Assembly: GCF_016495725.1 (NCBI RefSeq)
Contig: NZ_CP054705.1
Coordinates: forward strand, 434,001-498,000
Reading direction: 5' to 3'
DNA: 64,000 bases
From: Salicibibacter cibarius
GTDB lineage: Bacteria > Bacillota > Bacilli > Bacillales > Marinococcaceae
Made by a program: the position numbers and the translations under genes. Positions 9,417-16,410 of this stretch are shown here, piece by piece (position 1 is the stretch's first letter; the number at the start of each line of letters is the position of its first letter). The notes below the pieces were generated by a model that saw only the letters and a program-made list of their open reading frames with translations, searched no databases and was not told where the DNA came from.

Positions 9417-9719
9417 TCAAAAAACCATGCAACAACCTTACACCATCGGTTGCAACAACCTTACACCACCAAGCTAAAAAGCAACAGACGTTCGATAAAA
9501 CCATGCAACAACCTTACACCAATTACGATTTTCTTGATATCGTTGTTTCCCCCGGCTCTGCCGGGGATATCACCCTATGTGATATCAGAAACCCCTTATG
9601 CTCTTTCTCTCTACCCCTCTCTTACACGATCCAATCACCAATCGTTACAAGTGGGGCGAAGATGATGATCATTTGCTGAATGAAAAATCAGAAGGAAAAA
9701 ATCAAAAGGAGGATGCAAA
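9417..9719. other. Putative oriT region: direct repeats and two nested hairpins
   Basis: A 300-bp gene-free stretch directly upstream of the accessory protein and relaxase genes. It holds three perfect 17-bp direct repeats GCAACAACCTTACACCA (9429-9445, 9452-9468, 9505-9521). After them come a hairpin with a 7-bp stem (CCCCGGC/GCCGGGG, 9550-9566) and a perfect 8-bp inverted repeat GATATCAC/GTGATATC (9566-9573/9579-9586). A third GATATC lies at 9536-9541. Repeats for accessory-protein binding plus hairpins next to the relaxase gene are the usual layout of an origin of transfer. The nic site cannot be placed by eye. Confidence 0.6.
9429..9521 (+). repeat. Three 17-bp direct repeats
   Basis: GCAACAACCTTACACCA occurs exactly three times with start-to-start spacings of 23 and 53 bp. 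The first and third copies share a longer left flank (AAAACCAT). They are candidate binding sites for the ribbon-helix-helix-like protein encoded 200 bp downstream. Confidence 0.85.
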
Positions 9720-9974
9720 ATGGATATTGTGATCCGAAATGTTGAACCAAGAGCGATTCAAAAAGTGGAAGAACTGGCGAAAGAACAAGGTCTATCACGC
9801 GAACAATTTTTACGAGAACGAATCATACAGATGGCGCAATTCTATATGGAGGATCAACGGGTACAACGTTTGGAAGATTTAGTAGCCAGCAATCTGCAAG
9901 TGATGGAACGATGTGCTGACAGCATGCAAACGATGAATGACCTCATTGGTGACGAACCGGAGCTAACACCATGA
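9720..9974 (+). CDS. Ribbon-helix-helix-like relaxosome accessory protein
   Basis: 84 residues with AAAAGGAGG upstream. The N-terminal strand MDIVIRNVEPRAIQKVEELA followed by EQGLSREQFLRERI fits a ribbon-helix-helix DNA-binding fold, with the strand contacting DNA and the two helices dimerising. The C-terminal half is a single amphipathic helix, probably for oligomerisation. Small proteins of this type (Aux1/Aux2 in pLS20, by analogy) are encoded just before MOBL relaxases and bind oriT. Its stop overlaps the relaxase start by 4 bp. The likely binding sites are the 17-bp repeats or the GATATC inverted repeat immediately upstream. Confidence 0.75.
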   Translation: MDIVIRNVEPRAIQKVEELAKEQGLSREQFLRERIIQMAQFYMEDQRVQRLEDLVASNLQVMERCADSMQTMNDLIGDEPELTP

Positions 9975-11149
9975 GCACGTCAACCGTCACACCGGGCGTG
10001 GTATTGAAAACAAAATTTATTACATCCAATGCCAAAGCCTTTGATCAGTACGTCAATTATGTTGATCGGGAAGAAGCCAAAGGGGATAAGCAACTGCCTT
10101 CGCAAATGTTTTCGCTATACAATCATTACATGGATGATCCGGAAAAGACATCGGCGCTTTTTACGGAAACATCCGATCACCTTCATAACGATGATAAAGA
10201 GGATTTAAAACATGCCTTTCAACATGCGCAAGAAAATAAGAGTCTCATGTGGCAAGATGTGATCACCTTTGATAATCAGTGGTTAGAAAAACAAGGGATC
10301 TATGATCGGAAAACCGGCTCGTTAGATGACAAAGCATTGAAGGCTGTCACCCGTTCATCAATGCAAACGATGCTCAAAAAAGAAGGGATGGAACAAAGCG
10401 CCGTTTGGTCGGCGGCCATTCACCGAAACACGGATAACTTACACATTCATGTGGCTACCGTTGAACCCGAACCGACGAGAGAGCGTGGCAAACGAAAACC
10501 CAAAACCTTAGATGCGATGAAAGGGGCAGTGGTCAACGGCTTACAAGATCGAAGTCATGAACGTGAGCAAATTAATCAAATCATTCGAGGGAAGATGGTC
10601 GATGGCAAGAAAGAACAAAGCACACTGAAATGGCGCAATCGTGAAATGAAACCACTCTTTAAAGATATTTATGAACGGCTGCCGGAGAAAAAACGGCATT
10701 GGAATTATGGTTACAACACCCTAAATCCGATCCGTCCAATGATCGATCAACTAACCACAAAGTATTTGGAGAAACATCATCCGAATGATCTCAAAAACTT
10801 GCATCAACGTTTGGATCGTGAAGTGGATGAAATGAAAGCAGCCTATGGCGATGGAACAAAAGAAAGCAAACGGTATGAAAACTATAAAACGAATAAGATC
10901 GATGATCTTTACAAACGGATGGGCAACGCCTTTTTGAAAGAAATGAAGTCGTTTGACGATCAATTGCACCCAAAATCAAAGGCAGAAGGAAAAGAAGATC
11001 GTCATGCGTTGCGTCATGGTCGGTCATCAGGGATCGCGATGCAGCAATCATTAAACCGTATGAACCGATCGATGAAACAGACCTATCAAGAGTATATGAA
11101 TGACATGGATCATGAGCGACTAGAACGAGACATTGAACGCGAAAGGTAG
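9971..11149 (+). CDS. MOBL/MobP2-type relaxase
   Basis: 392 residues. The N-terminus SPGVVLKTKF-like (TVTPGVVLKTKF) followed by FDQYVNYVDREEA is the pattern I associate with MobP2/MOBL relaxases. The histidine cluster motif is AAIHRNTDNLHIHVATVEP at about residue 145, giving the metal-binding H-x-x-x-D-N-x-H-x-H arrangement. Candidate catalytic tyrosines lie in the N-terminal QYVNYVDR segment. The enzyme nicks oriT, stays bound to the 5' end and is carried to the recipient. The C-terminal 130 residues are helical and basic (KKRH, YKTNKID, HRHALRHGR). It follows the accessory protein by a 4-bp overlap, and the oriT-like region lies 250 bp upstream. Length is close to the family norm. Confidence 0.88.
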   Translation: MSTSTVTPGVVLKTKFITSNAKAFDQYVNYVDREEAKGDKQLPSQMFSLYNHYMDDPEKTSALFTETSDHLHNDDKEDLKHAFQHAQENKSLMWQDVITFDNQWLEKQGIYDRKTGSLDDKALKAVTRSSMQTMLKKEGMEQSAVWSAAIHRNTDNLHIHVATVEPEPTRERGKRKPKTLDAMKGAVVNGLQDRSHEREQINQIIRGKMVDGKKEQSTLKWRNREMKPLFKDIYERLPEKKRHWNYGYNTLNPIRPMIDQLTTKYLEKHHPNDLKNLHQRLDREVDEMKAAYGDGTKESKRYENYKTNKIDDLYKRMGNAFLKEMKSFDDQLHPKSKAEGKEDRHALRHGRSSGIAMQQSLNRMNRSMKQTYQEYMNDMDHERLERDIERER

Positions 11150-11155
11150 GGAGCA

Positions 11156-11599
11156 ATGATGAGTGAACGTGAACGCATGAGTCTCCGTGTGCTTCCGGAA
11201 GTGATGGATTATATCGATGCTTACCGTGATCAGCATGATATTACCTATCACGGGCAAGCATTGGAAAAAATCATCCAAGAGCATGAAGCGTGGAAAATTG
11301 AAGATCGATCCAATCGAGCCATTATGGATATAGCCGCCGAGCAATTCCATCAAGTGTTTGCATCAGAATTAAAGAAACTTCAATTGGGGGTGAATAATAG
11401 TGATAGAAACACGCAAATCCTTATGGAACTCATGAATGGCATGCTTATGAATGAAAACCATCTCATCACAACATCCAATATGGAAAGCAAGCCGGTAAGC
11501 ATCGCCAAAGAAGAAGTCAGAGAACGCATCGTCCATCAACGGCAGAAAAAGATCGATTGGGAAGAAAGTCAAAAGGCGAAACAAACAGAAAATCATTAA
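11156..11599 (+). CDS. Small DNA-binding-like protein of the conjugative element
   Basis: 147 residues from the tandem ATGs at 11156/11159 (GGGAGC upstream). The N-terminus RERMSLRVLPEVMDYIDAYRDQHDIT resembles a ribbon-helix-helix strand-helix start. A long helical region (residues 55-100) and a basic tail (QRQKKIDWEESQKAKQ) follow. It lies 6 bp after the relaxase, which suggests a second relaxosome or regulatory protein. The family was not recognised. The DNA-binding role is inferred from the N-terminal pattern and position. Confidence 0.5.
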   Translation: MMSERERMSLRVLPEVMDYIDAYRDQHDITYHGQALEKIIQEHEAWKIEDRSNRAIMDIAAEQFHQVFASELKKLQLGVNNSDRNTQILMELMNGMLMNENHLITTSNMESKPVSIAKEEVRERIVHQRQKKIDWEESQKAKQTENH

Positions 11600-11619
11600 A
11601 TGGAAAGGAGAGTAAACCG

Positions 11620-11760
11620 CTGATAAAATCATTTTTTAAAAAGTTTAAACCCAAAAAGCAATCGAAAAATTATCGTATCATTGATCGTGAATATAGTGGC
11701 GTTATGATAGAGGAACCGAAAAAACGTCGGTTTTTAAAGGTTATCAAAGACCAAGGATGA
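11620..11760 (+). CDS. Small basic hypothetical protein, probable CTG start
   Basis: 46 residues if read from CTG 11620, which is 8 bp after a strong AAAGGAG. No ATG, GTG or TTG is well placed. The protein is strongly basic at the N-terminus (IKSFFKKFKPKKQSKNY) and contains a second basic patch PKKRRFLKVIKDQG at the end. The stop overlaps the next mini-gene's ATG (ATGA at 11757). No function recognised. The upstream part of the same frame overlaps the previous gene and has no ribosome binding site. Confidence 0.45.
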   Translation: MIKSFFKKFKPKKQSKNYRIIDREYSGVMIEEPKKRRFLKVIKDQG

Positions 11761-11864
11761 TTGCTGTTGGTACAAAAGGAAGCGCCCTATCATTAATCAG
11801 TCGAGCTTCTAATGGCGACAAAGAGGCACAAGAAAAGATTAAATCCATGCAGAAGGAGGAATGA
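11757..11864 (+). CDS. 35-residue hypothetical protein
   Basis: ATG 11757 overlaps the stop of the preceding mini-gene; the frame reads 35 codons (MIAVGTKGSALSLISRASNG to KEE) and stops at 11862-11864, overlapping the region of the next start. Chained 4-bp overlaps and the absence of stop codons support translation. The product is small and helical, with no recognised family. The next gene's AGAAGGAGGA ribosome binding site lies within its last codons. Confidence 0.45.
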   Translation: MIAVGTKGSALSLISRASNGDKEAQEKIKSMQKEE

Positions 11865-11866
11865 TC

Positions 11867-12154
11867 ATGTTTTTTTTAGATGATCGCTACGAAGTGGGTG
11901 TGTTTGAAAGTTTAGGCGATCATGATGTTGAAATCTTGGTCGGCAACACCCGTTATACGATTGAACTCGATCCGGCAGATAAAGCTGCCCTTGAACAGCA
12001 CTTGATCAATCAAGAAAATTTGTTGATTCCGTTTGATACGCAAACGAAAAAAATGGTGTTGGACGTTGGCCAAAATTATCATGAAGTAGACATGGAAGAA
12101 CTGATTGATGCCGCCGATCGGAGGTGGGACGATGGCGAGAACGAGACCCCGTAA
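11867..12154 (+). CDS. Acidic hypothetical protein of the conjugative element
   Basis: 95 residues from ATG 11867, chosen over ATG 11861 because AGAAGGAGGA ends at 11860 and needs spacing. It reads as a small beta-rich domain (YEVGVFESLGDHDVEILVGN; RYTIELDPADKAALEQHL), then KMVLDVGQNYHEVDMEELIDAA. No signal peptide or helix-turn-helix is seen. Its end overlaps the ArdC-like gene start. No family recognised. Co-location with ArdC suggests a role during establishment in a recipient, but that is only context. Confidence 0.5.
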   Translation: MFFLDDRYEVGVFESLGDHDVEILVGNTRYTIELDPADKAALEQHLINQENLLIPFDTQTKKMVLDVGQNYHEVDMEELIDAADRRWDDGENETP

Positions 12155-13964
12155 ATCACCGGAAGCGATCAAACAAGAAGTTGAGGAACTAACCAATGGC
12201 ATGGAAGAAAAGGTGGCCACCCATTTTCATTCCAAGGATCAAATGAAGGAATACTTGCGGTTTATGGGACAATTTCATAACTACTCCCGGAATAATGTCC
12301 AGCTCATGCAATTGCAATTTCCGGGTGCAGAAGCCGTTGGTTCATATAAGTTTTGGAAGGATAAAGGTTTCCCCGTTCAAAAAGGAGAGAAAGGCTTCAA
12401 AATTTTGGTTCCGCAACGGCTCGGTGATCAATTTCAAAACGAGGAAGGCACATGGAAGCCCGTCAAATATGCGACTAAAAATGAAAATTCACACATTGAA
12501 GATGGCCATCTCCCCAAACGAGATGGTCGTCTTGTGTTTTCAACGGGAAGCGTCTTTGATATTAGCCAGACGTCGGCCACACGGGATGATTTGCCGGCTT
12601 TATTCCCAAATAAATGGATGGAAGGGAAGGTGGAGGATTACGGCCAACTTCGTCAAGGCATGGAAGCCATCGCCAAGGAAAATGGCATTGCCATTGTCGA
12701 ACCGAAACAAGAGTTAGGCGCAGCCAAAGGCGTTAGCTATACCTTAACAAAGGAGGTGGCATTAAATCCGCGCAACGATGAACGGCAGGATGTCAAAACC
12801 TTGGTGCATGAGTTGGCGCATGCGAAATTGCACACGGCAGAAACGCACCATCAATATTCGCAGCCGGAAAAAGAGTTTCAAGCAGAGATGACGGCTTATA
12901 CGGTAGCCTCTCATTTTGGCGTGGACACTTCCGATTATTCGCTGGATTACCTTACATCTTGGACGAAAAACCGCACCTTTGACGATCATCAGCAATTGCT
13001 CAAAGAAGTGCAAGACACATCACACCAGTTTATCACCACGATGGAACGAACGTTAGACAAACCACCGGAAAAAGATCAGCCTCGGGACAAAGAGGAAACG
13101 AAGGGAGACGATTCAATGATTCATCAAACGAAACGGCAAACGAATGAGCGAGAACAATTTGAAAAAGCCCCAATAACGGCACAATATCAAAACAATCGAT
13201 CGATGCATCCGGAGGAACGAGAAAAGCCAATGCCAGCACATCAAGAAAGCCCGTTGCGAGCTTACCGCAACGAAATGACTGCCCATGAACGCAATGCAAG
13301 CCCAAAAGATGATAAAACAACGGAGCATCAAGCGTTTAAAGACCTTTATAAGCGTGAAGTCATGGGCGTGATTGAGCCAGAACAATTTGAAAAAGCCCCG
13401 ATAACGGCACAATATCAAAACAATCGACCGATGCATCCGGAGGAACGAGAAAATCCAACGGCAACACGTCAAGAAAGCCCGTTGTTGAAAGCCTACCGAA
13501 ACGAAGTGACTGCCCATGACCGCAATGCAAGCCCGTTTGAAAAAGAAGATAAAAATGCCGATCATCAATCATTTAAAGACCTCTACAAGCGCGAAATCAT
13601 GAATATGATTGAGCCGGGCGTCGGCAAACAATTAGACCGGGAGGAATCCGGCGACCGACAAGAACGAGTGAAGCGCATGCAAGCCTTTGAGAAGGAACAT
13701 GATCCGCATACGGTGTATCAACTGAAAAAAGAGTCGTTGCAAGAAATAAAAGAACTTCCTCTCTCTGAACAAGGACAGAAACGCCTCAATTCGCTTGAAA
13801 AACAGTTAGATGAAGAATACGGCAAGGATCAGGAAAAAACATCTACGAAAGGCGCTGAACGTTCCAATGAGCGCGAACGTCGCGAACAAAATGAACCGGT
13901 GGCTACCTCATCGATCAGCACGGGAACGCAAACGAATATCAAAGGGCCAGAACCGGATGTGTGA
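12132..13964 (+). CDS. ArdC-like antirestriction protein with metallopeptidase domain
   Basis: 610 residues from ATG 12132 (GGAGGTGGG upstream). Residues about 15-110 match the ArdC N-terminal single-stranded-DNA-binding domain (YLRFMGQFHNYSRNNVQLM; AEAVGSYKFWKDKGFPVQKG). Residues about 165-300 form a zincin-like peptidase with HELAH in TLVHELAHAKLH and a downstream Glu in KEFQAEMTAYTVASHFG. ArdC proteins protect incoming single-stranded DNA from restriction in the recipient. The C-terminal 300 residues are a hydrophilic region with two 76-residue tandem repeats, unusual for simple ArdC. Neighbouring relaxase and TOPRIM genes support a leading-region role in transfer. Confidence 0.85.
   Translation: MARTRPRKSPEAIKQEVEELTNGMEEKVATHFHSKDQMKEYLRFMGQFHNYSRNNVQLMQLQFPGAEAVGSYKFWKDKGFPVQKGEKGFKILVPQRLGDQFQNEEGTWKPVKYATKNENSHIEDGHLPKRDGRLVFSTGSVFDISQTSATRDDLPALFPNKWMEGKVEDYGQLRQGMEAIAKENGIAIVEPKQELGAAKGVSYTLTKEVALNPRNDERQDVKTLVHELAHAKLHTAETHHQYSQPEKEFQAEMTAYTVASHFGVDTSDYSLDYLTSWTKNRTFDDHQQLLKEVQDTSHQFITTMERTLDKPPEKDQPRDKEETKGDDSMIHQTKRQTNEREQFEKAPITAQYQNNRSMHPEEREKPMPAHQESPLRAYRNEMTAHERNASPKDDKTTEHQAFKDLYKREVMGVIEPEQFEKAPITAQYQNNRPMHPEERENPTATRQESPLLKAYRNEVTAHDRNASPFEKEDKNADHQSFKDLYKREIMNMIEPGVGKQLDREESGDRQERVKRMQAFEKEHDPHTVYQLKKESLQEIKELPLSEQGQKRLNSLEKQLDEEYGKDQEKTSTKGAERSNERERREQNEPVATSSISTGTQTNIKGPEPDV
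13152..13613 (+). repeat. Two tandem 228-bp coding repeats in the ArdC-like gene
   Basis: The segment starting EQFEKAPITAQYQNNR is present twice, at 13152 and 13380, an offset of exactly 228 bp or 76 codons. Each unit continues through MHPEERE, QESPL, AYRNE.TAH, RNASP and DLYKRE.M..IEP. The units differ by several substitutions and small indels, so the duplication is not recent. Confidence 0.9.
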
Positions 13965-13972
13965 TGGGTCAG

Positions 13973-14006
13973 AACCATAGGGATGATGAAATCCCTGTGG
14001 TTTTTT
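13973..14006 (+). terminator. Intrinsic terminator after the ArdC-like gene
   Basis: A 12-bp stem AACCATAGGGAT / ATCCCTGTGGTT with one G-U pair, loop GATGAA, then TTTTTT. It precedes the next same-strand gene by about 35 bp. Confidence 0.82.
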
Positions 14007-14041
14007 CATTTTATTTAAAAAATGAAAGGAGGGAGTACGGC

Positions 14042-15022
14042 ATGGTTAACCGTGTCCGTACGGAACAAGTGGAACGTGCCAAGCGCGTCGATCTCATGGA
14101 CTACTTGGAATCCAAAGGGGAAACGTTTAAAAAGGAAGGGAATTACTACCGGCACACCGAACATGACAGTTTGATCATCCGTGATCAAATGTATGCATGG
14201 AACTCACGCGGGGAAAAAGGCGCTGGCGTGATCAATTTTGCGCAAATGTATTATGGCATGTCTTTTCCCGAAGCCGTGGAGGACATTACAAACGGTTCTT
14301 ACAAGGAAAAAGAACGGCCGCCATCAGCCAAAATACCGTCCGAACCCTACCGATATCCTAGCCACTATGAGGTGAGCGATACGACGCGCATGCATCAGTA
14401 TTTAACCCAGGATCGCAAAATTCACCCTAAAGTCGTGAATTGGTTGGAGCGCAGGGATTATATGGCGCAAGACAAACGGGGAAATGTCGTTTATAAGTGG
14501 AAACAGCAGGGCGAAGTTGTGGGGGCGGATCGGCAAGGCACCCAACCAATGTCTCGCACCGGCGACTGGTTTAAAGGCATTGACAAAAACAGCCCAGGGA
14601 ACGCTGGTTTCTCTTTTGATATTGGAAAGCCGGAAACGCTCTATGTGTTTGAAAGCGCCGTCGATGCGTTGTCTTATTGGAGTGAAAAGAAGGGGGATAT
14701 ACAAAATGCACGTATGCTTTCAATGTCTGGTTTGAAACGACACACTGTTAGCGCAGAAATGAACCGGATGAATAGGGAAGGATACCCACCGAAACAAGTG
14801 GTCATTGCCGTGGACAATGATCCGTCTGGTCGTGATTTCGCCTATGGCCTAAAAGATGTGTTGCAAAACTATGTAAATCAAGACGGGGAACGGGTTGGGA
14901 ACGTTGATTTGCCAAAGGAAAAGGATTGGAATGAACAATTAAAAAAGAATGTGGCCGTCGAACAGCCGCGAGCGAAAGAATCCCAACCCTCTCCAGTCAA
15001 GGATACGGAACCGGAACGATAA
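14042..15022 (+). CDS. DUF3991/TOPRIM protein (primase-like) of the conjugative element
   Basis: 326 residues from ATG 14042 with AAAGGAGGG upstream. Residues 5-80 resemble the DnaG CHC2 zinc-binding domain in layout (VDLMDYLESKGETFKKEGNYYRHTEHDSLIIRD followed by GVINFAQMYYGMSFPEAV), but the zinc-binding cysteines are absent. Residues about 195-300 form a TOPRIM domain with the first acidic strand VFESAVDALSYW and the metal-binding VVIAVDNDPSGRDFAYGL. Proteins of this architecture are common on Gram-positive conjugative elements and are thought to act in replication or priming of the transferred strand; no activity is established from sequence. Terminators lie on both sides, so it may be its own unit. 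Confidence 0.82.
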   Translation: MVNRVRTEQVERAKRVDLMDYLESKGETFKKEGNYYRHTEHDSLIIRDQMYAWNSRGEKGAGVINFAQMYYGMSFPEAVEDITNGSYKEKERPPSAKIPSEPYRYPSHYEVSDTTRMHQYLTQDRKIHPKVVNWLERRDYMAQDKRGNVVYKWKQQGEVVGADRQGTQPMSRTGDWFKGIDKNSPGNAGFSFDIGKPETLYVFESAVDALSYWSEKKGDIQNARMLSMSGLKRHTVSAEMNRMNREGYPPKQVVIAVDNDPSGRDFAYGLKDVLQNYVNQDGERVGNVDLPKEKDWNEQLKKNVAVEQPRAKESQPSPVKDTEPER

Positions 15023-15034
15023 TGGAAACCTTTA

Positions 15035-15063
15035 CGCACGGGTTTCGGCCCGTGTATTTTTGT
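15035..15063 (+). terminator. Intrinsic terminator after the TOPRIM gene
   Basis: CACGGG / CCCGTG stem around TTTCGG, followed by TATTTTTGTT. Confidence 0.65.
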
Positions 15064-15087
15064 TGGACGCTGAAAGGAGTTTGAAGC

Positions 15088-15771
15088 ATGATAGACGAGG
15101 GTACGGTTGTCAGCATTTTTCTTGTGGTACTTTTTCTTTTCACCTGCCCATTGATTATTGTTGGTTTTGTTTGGGTGATGAGAAAATGGATGAAGCATCG
15201 TCGGGAAAAACAAGCGTTCCAACGAGTCATTCAAAGTGGCATTCGTTCGATCGACCAAATGGATGGCCACCAATTTGAATATTTTTTAGTGCAACTGCTT
15301 AAAGCATTAGGCTATCGATCCGTGAAAGGAACGAAACGTTCCAATGATTTTGGGGCTGATTTGGTGATGGAAAAGGAAAAAAAGAAGATAGTTGTGCAGG
15401 CGAAGCGATACGGGTATAAGCAAAGGGTGGGAATCCAGGCTATTCAGCAAGTATTTGCGGCAATTCCTTTTTACCAAGCTCAGGAGGCCTGGGTGGTCAC
15501 AAACAGCTTTTATACGGCTTCGGCCTGTAAACTCGCCCAGGCTTGTGGTGTTCATCTGTTAGATCGTTGGCGCCTGCAGCAATTTATCGTGAATGTGAAC
15601 CCGGAAATGACGGCTCAAAAGGTGTATGAAAATGTAGAGCCAGCGCGACGCAATTGCCCCTTGTGTGGCTCACCTTTAGTGGTGCGAAGTCATCAGGAGA
15701 ATACGAGACGATTTTTTGGATGTTCTTCATTTCCGAATTGTCGGCATACGGAACCATTAAATGCTTCCTGA
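15088..15771 (+). CDS. Membrane-anchored Mrr-like restriction endonuclease with zinc finger
   Basis: 227 residues. An N-terminal hydrophobic helix (about residues 8-32) is followed by basic residues, then an Mrr/PD-(D/E)XK endonuclease domain at about 55-165. Active-site strand pattern: DFGADLVMEKEKKKIVVQAKRYG, with Asp and the QAK lysine. The C-terminus has a four-cysteine topoisomerase-type zinc finger (CPLCGSPLVVRS, FFGCSSFPNCRHTE). Family members cut modified or foreign DNA, and TM-Mrr-zinc combinations are common in Bacillaceae, often on mobile elements. It lies within the conjugative element and may act in exclusion of other DNA. AAAGGAG 20 bp upstream supports the start. Confidence 0.82.
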   Translation: MIDEGTVVSIFLVVLFLFTCPLIIVGFVWVMRKWMKHRREKQAFQRVIQSGIRSIDQMDGHQFEYFLVQLLKALGYRSVKGTKRSNDFGADLVMEKEKKKIVVQAKRYGYKQRVGIQAIQQVFAAIPFYQAQEAWVVTNSFYTASACKLAQACGVHLLDRWRLQQFIVNVNPEMTAQKVYENVEPARRNCPLCGSPLVVRSHQENTRRFFGCSSFPNCRHTEPLNAS

Positions 15772-15806
15772 TTTTCTCCTATGGGGGAGGCGAGTCCTTC
15801 AAAGTA

Positions 15807-15815
15807 TGGTATACT
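15807..15815 (+). promoter_or_regulatory. Extended -10 promoter of the toxin gene
   Basis: TGGTATACT gives an extended -10 (TGn then TATACT at 15810-15815). No good -35 box is seen. The expected start near 15822 gives a leader of about 95 nt before the toxin, which fits type I toxin mRNAs. Confidence 0.55.
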
Positions 15816-15836
15816 AGAGAAACAATAAACAACTGT

Positions 15837-16018
15837 CCAGGGGTGGACGTTCACCTTGTCAACCTTCGTGCCAATTGGCGCCCTTTTTCTTGAGGGGGAA
15901 GGGAGGTGAACAGTCATGGTGATCACTTATGAAACGGCCATGTTATGTGTGGCCGTAGCCACGTTGGTGGTCTTGATGATGAAACATGACGATCAAAAAA
16001 AGAAGTAACCACCCCTGG
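15837..16018 (+). repeat. Long-range 10-bp inverted repeat flanking the toxin gene
   Basis: CCAGGGGTGG at 15837-15846 in the leader is the exact reverse complement of CCACCCCTGG at 16009-16018, immediately after the stop codon. In RNA the two ends of the toxin transcript could pair, the kind of long-range 5'-3' closure known to keep some type I toxin mRNAs inactive. Confidence 0.7.
15916..16008 (+). CDS. Holin-like small hydrophobic toxin (TxpA-type, type I toxin-antitoxin)
   Basis: 30 residues from ATG 15916 with GGGAGGTG upstream. One hydrophobic helix (TAMLCVAVATLVVLMM) is followed by the charged tail KHDDQKKK. Short leader, single membrane helix and polar lysine-rich tail are the hallmarks of the putative holin-like toxin family related to TxpA. 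Such toxins damage the membrane when the antisense antitoxin RNA is lost, stabilising mobile elements. The convergent promoter at 16151-16179 and the overlapping antisense RNA support this. It lies near the right end of the conjugative element, where maintenance modules are common. Confidence 0.75.
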   Translation: MVITYETAMLCVAVATLVVLMMKHDDQKKK

Positions 16019-16144
16019 TGTCCAATCCAAATGGGTGGCTACTTCATCTAATCATTAGGTGAACAAATCCCTTGGTAGGAGTTGTTCTATTGGGAGGCCG
16101 TTGGTGCAATCACACCACGGTCTTTTTAAATATATGCCTTTTCT
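15992..16144 (-). ncRNA. Predicted antisense antitoxin RNA (RatA-like)
   Basis: A strong promoter at 16151-16179 on the minus strand would start an RNA near 16144 running leftward across the toxin mRNA's 3' region. On the minus strand an AGCCACCC / GGGTGGTT stem is followed by ACTTCTTTTTTT at 16007-15994, a good terminator. The RNA of about 150 nt would overlap the end of the toxin coding region and its 3' untranslated region, as in txpA/ratA. No transcript data are available; ends are estimates. Confidence 0.62.
16095..16128 (+). terminator. Terminator of the toxin transcript
   Basis: GGCCGTTGGTG pairs with CACCACGGTC around CAATCA with one bulged T, followed by TTTTT. It is placed so that toxin mRNA and the antisense RNA overlap by about 135 nt. 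Confidence 0.65.
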
Positions 16145-16150
16145 AACCTT

Positions 16151-16179
16151 AGTATACAATAACATCTTGCTGTTGGCAA
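16151..16179 (-). promoter_or_regulatory. Sigma-A promoter for the antisense antitoxin RNA
   Basis: On the minus strand TTGCCA (16179-16174) and TATACT (16156-16151) are separated by exactly 17 bp; each matches consensus at five of six positions. Nothing but the antisense RNA lies immediately downstream. Confidence 0.7.
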
Positions 16180-16410
16180 ATAAAATGTGGAACCGATTAA
16201 ACGATATGATTTCTGGCCATCTATTTCGTTCGAACATTCGCAAACAATAAAGATTGCGGCTACTGTCATGTTTAAGTTTATGGGAGATTAAAATGCTAAA
16301 AATGCACTTTAGTTAAGTAAAGGTGCCAAATTTGTGCCAAAAGACCTCATCCGTAATTGAAAAGCGACTTCCAACAAACGCCAAAACCCGCATCATGTAA
16401 GTATTTGTAC
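16180..16410. other. Right end of the conjugative element next to tRNA-Thr
   Basis: No gene is visible. The stretch ends at the CCA-encoding 3' end of the tRNA-Thr gene, so an attachment site (attL or attR) is expected at or near 16411. The duplicated core would be at the other, unseen end of the element. A close direct repeat GTGCCAAA (around 16322 and 16334) is the only local structure. Confidence 0.4.

Noticed and set aside
8653-9504. 283-codon open frame on the minus strand
   Set aside because: It is fully antisense to a better supported protein at 8565-9416 with coupled start; the translation is Arg/His/Leu-rich without motifs, as expected opposite acidic coding sequence.
9413-9679. Two plus-strand frames of 88 and 71 codons
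   Set aside because: They cross the direct repeats and hairpins of the oriT-like region and have no credible translation start.
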